Below are positions 1 to 5,993 of a DNA stretch of 9,256 nucleotides, piece after piece (position 1 is the first letter of the stretch; each line of letters opens with the position of its first letter). This DNA is from JALOAT01 sp041677345. Lineage in GTDB: Bacteria > Pseudomonadota > Gammaproteobacteria > Thiohalomonadales > Thiohalomonadaceae. The DNA is taken from the NCBI GenBank assembly GCA_041677345.1, contig JBAYQE010000098.1, positions 1-9,256 of the forward strand. The letters run 5' to 3'. A model generated the notes under the pieces. That model worked only from the letters and a program-made list of their open reading frames with translations, was not told the DNA's origin and did not search any database. Both the position numbers and the translations under genes were made by a program.

Positions 1-239
1 CGGCGTGGGCGGCGGGCGCGGCGGCGTGACATGGACGTACCTGTGAGCGAAGCCGCGATTATAACCGACCGCGTTGTCCGCTCCGGCGCGTTGGTTTGCG
101 CCGGCTGCGCAGGGCCTCCACGTGCATGCCTCCCGAGCTGGTACAGGGCGCGGCCGTTGACTACGGTTTTCTCACCCGAAAAGGCGTGCTGCCGATTCTC
201 CATCAGGGAGCGCTCGTGGACGTGCGCATCCGTAAGCAT
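1..239 (-). CDS. Possible partial gene leaving the left edge (unknown product)
   Basis: On the minus strand a frame is open from inside the sulfotransferase antisense region through position 1 with no stop, so any gene here is cut by the window edge. The stretch read from the ATG at 239 (or GTG at 242) downward looks protein-like for about 40 residues (TDAHVHERSLMENRQ, then FSGEKTVVNGRALYQLG), then becomes Arg/Pro/Ala-rich. The opposite plus-strand frames read like typical antisense shadows. No convincing ribosome binding site precedes 239. A later start is also possible: ATG at 32, with AGG at 42-40 seven bases before it and a perfect TATAAT at 63-58 upstream, giving an N-terminus MSRRRARRPR. 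The family is not recognised. Doubt remains because this frame is also open antisense to the neighbouring gene, as often happens in GC-rich DNA. Confidence 0.3.
   Translation of the reverse strand, partial: MLTDAHVHERSLMENRQHAFSGEKTVVNGRALYQLGRHARGGPAQPAQTNAPERTTRSVIIAASLTGTSMSRRRARRPR
58..63 (-). promoter_or_regulatory. Perfect TATAAT -10 box on the minus strand
   Basis: The complement of 58-63 reads TATAAT. Transcription from it would start near position 51, and a minus-strand ATG lies at 32 with AGG in between. This would suit a leftward gene beginning at 32. No good -35 hexamer is present 16-18 bases upstream (the sequence there is CCGGAG), so the box may be chance or may need an activator. 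Confidence 0.3.
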
Positions 240-304
240 CACCCCCGCAACGCCGGTCGCCACGGGCAACGCAGCGCGCCCCGGCGGCCGCGAACGCTCT
301 GCCC

Positions 305-1159
305 ATGCGCCCGATGCAGCGCATGATGGCGTTTCTGCGTGCCAGGGTGTGCGAGCGCGCCGCACTGGGCTCAGTATCAGGCACGTATTCCCCGCCGCTG
401 GCACTGGTCGTGGCCGGTGCGGAGCAGGCAGGCACAGCCATGTTGTTCCGCCAGTTGGCCGCGCATCCCGCGCTCCATGTCCACCGCACGGACGAGATGA
501 CCTATTTCACGAGCGCCAGTGAGCACGGGCGCGGTTATCTGCGTGCCGTCCGCCATCACTACGGGGTTGTGCCTGGTGATGTGCTCTTGGTGGCCCGTTG
601 TGACGCCATGCTGGATTCCCCTGTCGCGCTGGACCGTCTCGCCGAGCACAACCCGGGGGTACACGTAGCGGTAATGCTGAGGGATCCCGTGGAACGGGCC
701 TGGGCCGCCTACTGGCATGCGCGCCGCACCCGGCGCGAACCCTTGCCGCGTTTCGAGACGGCCATCGCCGCCGAGGAGCTGGGTCATGGCGAGCGGCGCT
801 ATCTGGGGCGTGGCAAGTACAGCCGCCAACTCGCACACCTGTTCGGCCGTTTCCCGGCGCGCCAAGTCCATGTCTTCATCGCCGAGGACACCGTGCACGA
901 CCTGGGGGGAGCCTGCGAGCGGCTGTGGTCGGTGTTCGAAGCGGGGCGGCCGGTGCGCACCCGTGTTCCCACCGCGGGGCAGCGGCTGTGTAACGTGCTG
1001 TGCCAAGCCCTCGCCCGCCTGAGCGGCCGTGGCAGATCGTCCTCACACCTGCCGACCATGGCCGTGCCGTTGCGGCGGCGGCTGGTCGCCTATTACGAGC
1101 CTTACAATCAGGAACTAGAGCACATGCTCGGCCGCAACCTGGATGCCTGGCGCCGCTGA
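305..1159 (+). CDS. Sulfotransferase-fold protein lacking key PAPS-binding residues
   Basis: A 284-residue protein of the P-loop-like PAPS-dependent sulfotransferase family (heparan sulfate/N-deacetylase-sulfotransferase type), which normally moves sulfate from PAPS to a glycan or other acceptor. Family landmarks appear in order: the 5'-phosphosulfate loop region (residues 34-52, VVAGAEQAGTAMLFRQL), the 3'-phosphate region (VMLRDPVERAWAAYW, 123-137), the strand VHVFIAEDTVHDLGG (188-202) and a C-terminal YEPYNQELEHMLGR (264-277). In the first loop the usual catalytic Lys is Gln41. In the second, the usual Ser after RAx is Ala134. The segment normally reading K-S/T-P-Y is also degenerate (VARCDAML, 96-103). 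The start is uncertain: ATGs at 305, 314, 323 and 326 are in frame and none has a clear ribosome binding site. The gene lies 94 bases before the glycosyltransferase and probably shares its transcript. Fold assignment is secure; activity is doubtful. Confidence 0.8.
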   Translation: MRPMQRMMAFLRARVCERAALGSVSGTYSPPLALVVAGAEQAGTAMLFRQLAAHPALHVHRTDEMTYFTSASEHGRGYLRAVRHHYGVVPGDVLLVARCDAMLDSPVALDRLAEHNPGVHVAVMLRDPVERAWAAYWHARRTRREPLPRFETAIAAEELGHGERRYLGRGKYSRQLAHLFGRFPARQVHVFIAEDTVHDLGGACERLWSVFEAGRPVRTRVPTAGQRLCNVLCQALARLSGRGRSSSHLPTMAVPLRRRLVAYYEPYNQELEHMLGRNLDAWRR

Positions 1160-1241
1160 CACGGCGAAGGCTACATTTGTCACACCACACGCCTTGATTG
1201 TGACGCCCCGCGGGCAAGGACATGCCTGGCGGCCGCCGCGC

Positions 1242-1256
1242 GAGGGTAGACGAGTG
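1242..1256 (+). promoter_or_regulatory. Ribosome binding site deciding a GTG start
   Basis: GAGGG at 1242-1246 is followed by 7 bases and then GTG at 1254. It supports GTG as the glycosyltransferase start over the in-frame ATG at 1143 and GTG at 1200, neither of which has a comparable site. Confidence 0.55.
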
Positions 1257-2318
1257 GACGTCGAGCCGGGTTTGCGCATCGCCATCCTCATCCCCTTCAC
1301 CGCAGCGACCGGCGTGATCGAGTCGGCACAGGAAATTGCGGTGCATCTCGCCGGTGCCGGTCATGCGGTCACCGTGTTCAGCGCGATCAGGCACGACCCA
1401 CGTCCCACCCGCGGCCTGCGCGAGGTTCACATGCACGCCCGGCCATTCACCGCCCCGCTGGTGCATGCCCTGTTCCTGGTGCGCGCCGCCCGCGGCTTCG
1501 ATCTGGTCTACGCCTTCTTCGGCAGTGTCACGACGGGCCTGTGGTCCCTGCTCTCGGCCACGCCCTTGTGGCTCAACCTCGACGAGGAGCACCGTGGGCG
1601 CGGTTGGGGTCGGGTGGGGGGACGGGTGGCGCTGGCCGCGGCCAGCGCGGTGGTGGTGGACAGTGCGTCCACCCTGGAGGCATTGCGGGCATGCCACCGC
1701 CGCCTCCCGCGCGTCCACGTGATCCCGCCGGGCGCGGCAGTGAGTCATGCCGATCCTGAGCCGCTGGTGGACTATGAGCTGGCCCCCGCCTGTTACTACC
1801 TGGTGGCGTGCCCGCTCACGCCGGAAAGCCACGTGCGCGAGATCATCGAAGGCTTCCTTGCCGCGCACTCGGCCTTTCCGCTGGTAATCGTCGGTGATTT
1901 CGGGCGCGACAGCTCCTATGAGACCGGATTGCGCACCCTGGCCGGTGCGCGTGTGCGTTTCATGGGCGCCGTGGGCGACCGCGCACGCATGCGCGCGCTT
2001 CATTGTCATGCGCGTGCCTATTTCCACGGCCACGCCCAGGGCGGTGGCCGCACATTGCTGCAGGCGCTCGGCTGCGGGAACCTGGTCATCGCCTACGACA
2101 ACGCGCGCAACCGCGAGTTTGCCGGGGAGCTGGCGCGCTATTTCGTCACGGCGGCGGACATCCCGGCCGCCGTGGCCTGGGCCGAAGATCTGGACGGCCC
2201 GGAACGCCGGGCACTGGCTGCTGCGGCGCGCACACACATCCGTGATGCCCACGCCTGGGAGCGGGTCGCGGCACTCCATCTTACCGCCCTGCAGGAACTC
2301 TCAGCCCCGGCGACTTGA
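1254..2318 (+). CDS. GT4-type glycosyltransferase, divergent donor site
   Basis: A 354-residue GT-B glycosyltransferase of the GT4 group, closest in pattern to rhamnosyltransferase-like proteins with an N-terminal DUF1972-type half. It would transfer a sugar from a nucleotide donor during surface-glycan synthesis in the cytoplasm. The N-terminal Rossmann half starts at LRIAILIPF (residues 7-15). The linker is VHVIPPGAAV (154-163). The C-terminal donor half contains YYLVACPLTPE (181-191), FPLVIVGDF (208-216), ARVRFMGAV (232-240) and LLQALGCGNLVIAYDN (268-283). In relatives the donor half reads GR-x-x-PE and LLEAL; here Arg becomes Pro187 and the closing Glu of the EX7E-type motif becomes Gln270. 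GTG at 1254 is chosen because GAGGG (1242-1246) sits 7 bases upstream and the Rossmann fold begins at once. The longer frame from ATG 1143 overlaps the preceding gene and adds 37 residues with no visible domain. The fold is confident; the substrate is unknown. Confidence 0.85.
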   Translation: MDVEPGLRIAILIPFTAATGVIESAQEIAVHLAGAGHAVTVFSAIRHDPRPTRGLREVHMHARPFTAPLVHALFLVRAARGFDLVYAFFGSVTTGLWSLLSATPLWLNLDEEHRGRGWGRVGGRVALAAASAVVVDSASTLEALRACHRRLPRVHVIPPGAAVSHADPEPLVDYELAPACYYLVACPLTPESHVREIIEGFLAAHSAFPLVIVGDFGRDSSYETGLRTLAGARVRFMGAVGDRARMRALHCHARAYFHGHAQGGGRTLLQALGCGNLVIAYDNARNREFAGELARYFVTAADIPAAVAWAEDLDGPERRALAAAARTHIRDAHAWERVAALHLTALQELSAPAT

Positions 2319-2409
2319 ACGTGTCGCCGGTACTGCCCGGCACCTCAAAGCTGGTGTACTGCGGACTGGTGCTGGCCGCATGGCTACGCTTGAGGAAAAG
2401 GGGCCTGCC

Positions 2410-2589
2410 ATGGAACTCCTGCTCTGGGCAGTCATCGCCTTTGCCATCTCCATCGCCGCCGGCTGGATGGGCTGGACCGGCGTGGCCGGCAAGGCGCGTA
2501 CCGTGGCCCGCTGGCTGTTCGCCATCTTTCTCATCCTCGCCCTGCTGCTCGTGCTCGCCATCGCCTTCGGCATAAGCATCGTGGTCTGA
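2410..2589 (+). CDS. DUF1328 (YtjA-like) small membrane protein
   Basis: A 59-residue protein with two hydrophobic helices (about residues 3-19 and 33-57) joined by a short turn, GWMGWTGVAGKARTVARW. The turn and the pattern WAxIxFxISxxAGxxGxTGxAGxA match the DUF1328/YtjA family, whose members are about 50-60 residues long. These are inner-membrane proteins of unknown function, sometimes linked to stress. ATG at 2410 is preferred: AAGGGG (2398-2403) lies 6 bases upstream and the resulting N-terminus fits the family. An in-frame ATG at 2380 would add MATLEEKGPA. The gene begins 91 bases after the glycosyltransferase stop and may be on the same transcript or independent. Its stop codon lies in a strong hairpin. 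Such genes occur in many contexts, so its position here says little about the neighbours. Confidence 0.85.
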   Translation: MELLLWAVIAFAISIAAGWMGWTGVAGKARTVARWLFAIFLILALLLVLAIAFGISIVV

Positions 2590-2611
2590 CGCGCGGCTTA
2601 TCACGCGCGTC
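2588..2611 (+). terminator. Perfect 8-bp hairpin overlapping the DUF1328 stop, no T-run
   Basis: GACGCGCG (2588-2595) and CGCGCGTC (2604-2611) pair perfectly around an 8-base loop, GCTTATCA. The stem is nearly all G/C and starts inside the TGA stop. No T-run follows on either strand, so this is not a standard intrinsic terminator. It may protect the 3' end of the transcript or cause pausing. It falls where the left-hand group of genes would be expected to end, just before a promoter candidate at 2660. Confidence 0.4.
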
Positions 2612-2659
2612 GTACGCATCAGGTTTCAGGGATTTGTGCACTTGTACCGCCATCGTCCC

Positions 2660-2687
2660 GTGAGACCATCGCAGTGGAACCTATACT
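2660..2687 (+). promoter_or_regulatory. Candidate sigma-70 promoter for the DoxX-like/oxidoreductase pair
   Basis: GTGAGA (2660-2665) and TATACT (2682-2687) are separated by 16 bases; they match the -35 and -10 consensus at four and five of six positions. Initiation near 2694 would give a leader of about 97 bases before the ATG at 2791. The site lies in the 201-base gap after the DUF1328 gene, which otherwise holds only the hairpin at its left end and a short palindrome CGGTACCG near 2713. Confidence 0.4.
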
Positions 2688-2790
2688 CGTGAGGCTGACC
2701 GACGGCACCACCGGTACCGTACTGCGATGAATGCCCGGGGGTGTGGTCTTGGCCCAATCACCCGGCTGGCCATGTAACCATGGAGGGTGC

Positions 2791-3402
2791 ATGCAAACCT
2801 CATACTCGGCATCGCAATGGAGTGCGCTGCTCGCCTTTCGCGTGTTGATGGGCTGTTACCTGCTGTACCTCGGTCTGGGCGCACTGGGGGTGCTCGGCTG
2901 GGATGAACCGCGCCAGATTCCCACCGGCAGCCTGTTGCTGCACTACCTGGAGGCGGCCGATCCGGCGCCCCGCTTCGTGGCCGCCGCCGAGAGTGTCCAC
3001 GCCACGGTGCTCACTGCCCTGGGCTGCGCCCTTGTGCTTGGCTTCTTCGAACGTGCCGTTTGCATGCTGAGTCTGCTCCTGCTGTTGTCGGCTACGGTCC
3101 TGGAGGTGCCGCTGTTCACCGACGCGCCTGTATTCGCCAAGCTCATGTTCGTGAGCGAGCAGGTCGCCGCTGTCGTCGCCGTCGCCGTGCTGCTGGTGTT
3201 TCCGACCAGTGGTGTGCTCGGGCTCGATGCCCTGCGCCTGCATACCGGGGAGGCGCCCGCACCCCTGCCGCTGGTGCCGGATGAACCCGTAATGCCGGAT
3301 GAGTCCGCACACGAACAGGAAGCGGTCGTCGCCACACGACCCGCACGCACGGGTACGGGTCGACCGCGCCGCCTGCGTGTGGCGGAGGGAGAATCCTCAT
3401 GA
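2791..3402 (+). CDS. DoxX-like four-helix membrane protein
   Basis: A 203-residue integral membrane protein with four predicted helices at about residues 11-34, 66-86, 89-108 and 118-138. The layout (first helix, a 30-residue loop with PTGSLLLHYLEA, two closely spaced helices joined by LGFFERAVC, and a last helix ending GVLGLDALRL) resembles the DoxX/DoxD-like family. Some members are quinone-linked membrane subunits; most have no known function. Residues 150-203 form a hydrophilic Pro/Glu/Arg-rich tail that is probably cytoplasmic and disordered. ATG at 2791 is chosen because GGAGG (2782-2786) precedes it; an upstream in-frame ATG at 2731 lacks such a site and gives a non-hydrophobic extension. 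The stop overlaps the start of the next gene (ATGA, 3399-3402), so the two are probably translated together. The family call is by topology and short motifs only. Confidence 0.65.
   Translation: MQTSYSASQWSALLAFRVLMGCYLLYLGLGALGVLGWDEPRQIPTGSLLLHYLEAADPAPRFVAAAESVHATVLTALGCALVLGFFERAVCMLSLLLLLSATVLEVPLFTDAPVFAKLMFVSEQVAAVVAVAVLLVFPTSGVLGLDALRLHTGEAPAPLPLVPDEPVMPDESAHEQEAVVATRPARTGTGRPRRLRVAEGESS
3399..3402 (+). promoter_or_regulatory. ATGA start/stop overlap (translational coupling)
   Basis: The ATG of the oxidoreductase overlaps the TGA of the DoxX-like gene. A good ribosome binding site, GGAGG at 3384-3388, is also present, so the second gene can be read both by re-initiation and independently. 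This fixes the start and argues for linked production of the two proteins. Confidence 0.75.
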
Positions 3403-4844
3403 GCGAACCCTGTCTGCCCCAGCCGGAGCGCCGGCGCCTGTTGCAGGGCCTGGTGGGCATGCCGGTGCTCGCCGTATTTGGTGCAGGGGTGGTGGATTCC
3501 CGCCACGCGGCCGGCGTGGTGGGCGAGCTCCCGGCTGCGCCCCATCTCGACATCGCCACGCCACCCTTGCCAACGCTCACCGGTGAGCCGCTCCGGCTTG
3601 GCATGATCGGGGTCGGCCGGCGTGGGCGTGCCTTGTTGAGTCACTGCCTGCACGGCGAACTCAACGTGGCGGTGACCGCCATCTGTGATGTGTTCGATGT
3701 GCACGCCGACGCGGCCTTGGCACAGGCGCGGCGTGCCGGCCACCGCCCGCGCCGGGCACGCAGCCACCACGATGTGGTGGAGGGTGCCGACGTGGATGCG
3801 GTGATCGTCGCTACTCCCGACCATTGGCACGCGCCCATGGTCCTTGCCGCCCTGGAGGCAGGCAAGCACGTCTATGTGGAACGCTGCCTGGCGCACCGGC
3901 TGCGCGAGACGCTGGCGCTGTATGATGCCGCGCTGAAATCACCCGCCGTGATACAGGTGGGCCACCAGCACCGGCAGACGGAAGCATTCTTCGCCGCCCG
4001 CGCCGCGGTGCGGGACGGGCTGCTGGGTCATGTGAGCCTGGTGCAGGCGAGTGCGCACCAGGCGGGCACGCTTGGACCCTGGCAAGCCCCGCCACATCCC
4101 GAGGCCAACCCGCAAACCGTCGACTGGCGCCAGTTCCTTGGCAATGCCCCTTCGATGCTTTTCGATGCCGAGCATGTCTTTCGCTGGCGGCGCTGGTGGG
4201 CCTACGGCGCGGGGTTGGCGAGTGCCGCGCTCACACGTGATTTCGATCGGCTCAACGGTGTGCTCGACCTCGGTATTCCACGCGCGGTGGTGGCCTCAGG
4301 CGGTATCTATACCCATCACGATGGACGCGAAGTACCCGACGTGCTCCATGTGAGCATGGAGTTTCCGGAGCACAAGATTGCCGGCGAAGAGGGAGCGGGG
4401 CTTGCGCTCGTCTATGGCGCCGCGCTTGTCGGCGATTACGCCCATGAGGCCAGTCTGGTCGGGAGCGATGCCACGCTGCATTGGAACAGCACATTGACGC
4501 TGCGTCCCCATGCCCACGCAGCAGCGCTGTCGCCCGCCGAACCCAGGCTTCTCTACGCACCGCGTGCCTCGGCAAGCAATAGCCCTGTGAATGCGGCCGC
4601 GCAATACACCTGGCGCGAAGGACGTCTGTACGATGCCACTTACCTGCACATGCGTGAGTGGCTCGGTTGCGTGCGCCATGGAGGTACGCCCAGTTGTGAC
4701 GTCGAGCGCGGCTTTGCGGAGGCGGTGACCGCGCAGATGGCCACCCTCGCCTACCGCCTGGGCAGGCGCATCGAATGGGATGCCGAACGCCGTCGTCTGG
4801 GCAACGTCACGCGCCAGGAGCTGGAGGCACTTCGCATGGCTTGA
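3399..4844 (+). CDS. Gfo/Idh/MocA-family oxidoreductase with Tat-like signal
   Basis: A 481-residue protein of the Gfo/Idh/MocA NAD(P)-dependent sugar dehydrogenase-like family. Residues 11-34 (ERRRLLQGLVG, then a hydrophobic stretch) resemble a twin-arginine signal, so it is probably exported folded, as for glucose-fructose oxidoreductase relatives. The Rossmann fold starts at LRLGMIGVGRRG (66-76, GxGxxG), followed by VDAVIVATPDHWHAPM (132-147) and AGKHVYVERCL (154-164). The C-terminal half has VDWRQFLG (241-248), FRWRRWWAYGAGLA (261-274) and LDLGIPRAVVASGGIY (289-304), typical of the subfamily. The nearly universal EKP becomes E161-R162-C163, and the conserved His before the Asp of the following helix is Arg280 (TRDFDRL). 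Classical dehydrogenase activity is therefore uncertain. The start overlaps the DoxX-like stop by ATGA, with GGAGG at 3384-3388 ten bases upstream, implying translational coupling and perhaps a shared role at the membrane. The substrate is unknown. Confidence 0.88.
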   Translation: MSEPCLPQPERRRLLQGLVGMPVLAVFGAGVVDSRHAAGVVGELPAAPHLDIATPPLPTLTGEPLRLGMIGVGRRGRALLSHCLHGELNVAVTAICDVFDVHADAALAQARRAGHRPRRARSHHDVVEGADVDAVIVATPDHWHAPMVLAALEAGKHVYVERCLAHRLRETLALYDAALKSPAVIQVGHQHRQTEAFFAARAAVRDGLLGHVSLVQASAHQAGTLGPWQAPPHPEANPQTVDWRQFLGNAPSMLFDAEHVFRWRRWWAYGAGLASAALTRDFDRLNGVLDLGIPRAVVASGGIYTHHDGREVPDVLHVSMEFPEHKIAGEEGAGLALVYGAALVGDYAHEASLVGSDATLHWNSTLTLRPHAHAAALSPAEPRLLYAPRASASNSPVNAAAQYTWREGRLYDATYLHMREWLGCVRHGGTPSCDVERGFAEAVTAQMATLAYRLGRRIEWDAERRRLGNVTRQELEALRMA

Positions 4845-5074
4845 ACGCGTGTACACACGTGCGCCATGCGCGGGCCATCGCTCGCCGTCTTCTTGTCCAT
4901 ATCACACCCGCCTGGTTGTTCATCCGGGAATCATCGTTCTCTTTACCGCTCGTGCGGAAAATCGGCGTTACCTGGCACCGCAGCACCTCGCGGCAGCGGA
5001 GCGGGCGGCACCCCTGACCGAAGTAAGAGCGGACAGGCTATACATGGAACAACACACAGCGAGGGACGTGTCAC
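4845..5074. other. Intergenic region upstream of the outer-membrane protein gene
   Basis: This 230-base gap begins with an imperfect hairpin at 4846-4861 (CGTG, loop TACA, CACG, extended by a G-T and a C-G pair) with no T-run, a weak candidate for the end of the upstream transcript. It ends with a promoter candidate and ribosome binding site for the next gene. The 9-base sequence ACATGGAAC occurs twice, at 5042-5050 and 5073-5081; the second copy contains the start codon. No coding sequence is supported in the gap. Confidence 0.5.
5014..5044 (+). promoter_or_regulatory. Candidate promoter of the outer-membrane protein gene
   Basis: CTGACC (5014-5019) and TATACA (5039-5044) are spaced by 19 bases, longer than the ideal 17. 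Initiation near 5051 would leave a leader of about 24 bases that includes GAGGGA (5061-5066), 8 bases before the ATG at 5075. Confidence 0.35.
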
Positions 5075-5797
5075 ATGGAACGTCGCACACCCTACACCCC
5101 TCGGGCCATCCTCTCCCTTTGCATTTTCTCAGGCATCACGTGCGCCCAGGCGGCCACGCCCGAAGAGCCGGGTTCACCGGCGATGCTCCAGCCCGGGCTG
5201 GCAATGGCGCCTGCCCTGACCGACCTTGTATCGCTGCCGCTGGGGGATGATTGGCGCATCGAGACCGCCATTGCGCCCGCCGCCGCCACTGCCGCCCTCG
5301 ACGGACCGGGGCTCGGCTCCTATGCAGCACGCCTCACCTACCGCGCCACACCGTTCGGGCAGTTGTCGGCGAGTTTCGCGGCCGAATTCAGTGGCGTGCA
5401 CGGCGGTCCGGCGATTTCCGCCATGCTCGTGCAGCCGTTCGGTGATCGGGCCTTCGCGGCCACCGCGCGCTGGGGCCGCACCCAACTCGGCGGCGGTGCC
5501 ATACAAGGCTTCCTGCTGGAAGGCAGCTTCATTCACCATGCACGCCACCAACTCTTCGCGCGAGCGACCAATGTGACGCGCAGCGATGAATCCACCGCCG
5601 ATGCCCAGACCGTAACCTACCCAGTCACCGCAGGTACCCTGGGCTACACCTATGCCACTCGCCACGCGCACCAGGAGATCGGTATCGGCTTCAGCATCAC
5701 CGCCTTCAAATTGCCGCCGCCGATGCAGCAGGCCTATGGTGAAATCCCACTCACTTGGCAGTTACACCTGCGCGTGCAGCCCTCGCCCGCACACTGA
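5075..5797 (+). CDS. Secreted, probable outer-membrane beta-strand protein
   Basis: A 240-residue protein with a signal peptide: MERR, a hydrophobic core ILSLCIFSGITC, and likely cleavage after AQA at 26. The mature part alternates polar and hydrophobic residues in strand-like stretches such as LGSYAARLTYRATPFGQLSASFAAEF, read here as two strands, then AISAMLVQPF, FAATARWGRT, AIQGFLLEGSF, HQLFARATNV, TLGYTYAT, HQEIGIGFSIT and LTWQLHLRV. Each pair is joined by a short turn, as in a small beta barrel. The order of motifs (LGDDWRIET, SYAARLTY, a W-G-R segment, FLLEGS, LFAR-x-TNV, LGYTY, GIG, then AYGEIPLTW) recalls, from memory, an uncharacterised family seen near metal-efflux genes. It converges on the copper ATPase, which would suit that link. 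ATG 5075 is supported by GAGGGA 8 bases upstream. The last residue is not the usual aromatic of outer-membrane proteins. Function is unknown. Confidence 0.65.
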   Translation: MERRTPYTPRAILSLCIFSGITCAQAATPEEPGSPAMLQPGLAMAPALTDLVSLPLGDDWRIETAIAPAAATAALDGPGLGSYAARLTYRATPFGQLSASFAAEFSGVHGGPAISAMLVQPFGDRAFAATARWGRTQLGGGAIQGFLLEGSFIHHARHQLFARATNVTRSDESTADAQTVTYPVTAGTLGYTYATRHAHQEIGIGFSITAFKLPPPMQQAYGEIPLTWQLHLRVQPSPAH

Positions 5798-5993
5798 CGA
5801 TGTGTTGCTGAACGTGGGCGCCAGTCAATCAGGCGCAGGTTACCTTGCGCGATGGCGATTGTGTGACAGGCATACGACGCTGAATCCAAGGTGTGTCACC
5901 CTAGCTGCCGCACGCGTGGCTTGCCCAGGGACCGACACGGCAGTGTTCTGTGAGCGCGGCGATTTTCTGCGCCTTCGTGTCAGGCGGTTTTTC
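5798..5993. other. Convergent intergenic region
   Basis: This 196-base gap lies between the outer-membrane protein gene and copB, whose transcripts meet head-on. It holds a weak stem GCGCC/GGCGC around a 9-base loop at 5818-5836, a CACGCGTG palindrome near 5912, and a plus-strand terminator candidate at its right end. No good terminator for the leftward copB transcript was found, and no gene is supported. Confidence 0.45.
5970..5992 (+). terminator. Likely intrinsic terminator for the outer-membrane protein gene
   Basis: CGCCT (5970-5974) pairs with AGGCG (5982-5986) around a 7-base loop, followed by GTTTTT (5987-5992). The short stem and T-run fit a weak Rho-independent terminator on the plus strand, 173 bases after the outer-membrane gene stop and right next to the copB stop. 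It would limit read-through into copB antisense. Confidence 0.5.

Larger units (their letters stand above)
1..304. other. Left-edge region of uncertain coding status
   Basis: Besides the minus-strand candidate, two plus-strand readings exist. A gene entering from the left could end at TGA 27-29 (tail AWAAGAAA) or at TGA 44-46 (tail GVGGGRGGVTWTYL); both tails are too short to judge. A plus-strand frame starting at ATG 96 or 126 runs to about 326, but it lacks a ribosome binding site and turns Arg/Pro/Cys-rich at its end. A small hairpin TGCGC/GCGCA with a 5-base loop lies at 97-111, without a T-run. TTGACT at 157-162 resembles a -35 box but has no matching -10. No clear promoter for the sulfotransferase gene was found. 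Confidence 0.4.

Noticed and set aside
157..185. TTGACT as -35 of a promoter for the sulfotransferase gene
   Set aside because: The sequence 17 bases downstream (AAAGGC) is not a -10 box.
1143..1253. N-terminal extension of the glycosyltransferase from ATG 1143
   Set aside because: It overlaps the sulfotransferase end, lacks a ribosome binding site, and the fold starts right after GTG 1254.
876..2279. 467-residue minus-strand open frame opposite the glycosyltransferase
   Set aside because: Its product is rich in Arg, His and Gly without domains, while the plus strand encodes a clear GT-B fold; it is an antisense shadow in GC-rich DNA.
2943..3896. 317-residue minus-strand open frame opposite the DoxX-like and oxidoreductase genes
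   Set aside because: No domain and no ribosome binding site; both plus-strand genes are better supported.
5075..5151. Lipoprotein signal in the outer-membrane protein, from Cys23
   Set aside because: The residues before Cys (GIT) do not fit a lipobox, and AQA just after gives a normal signal peptidase I site.
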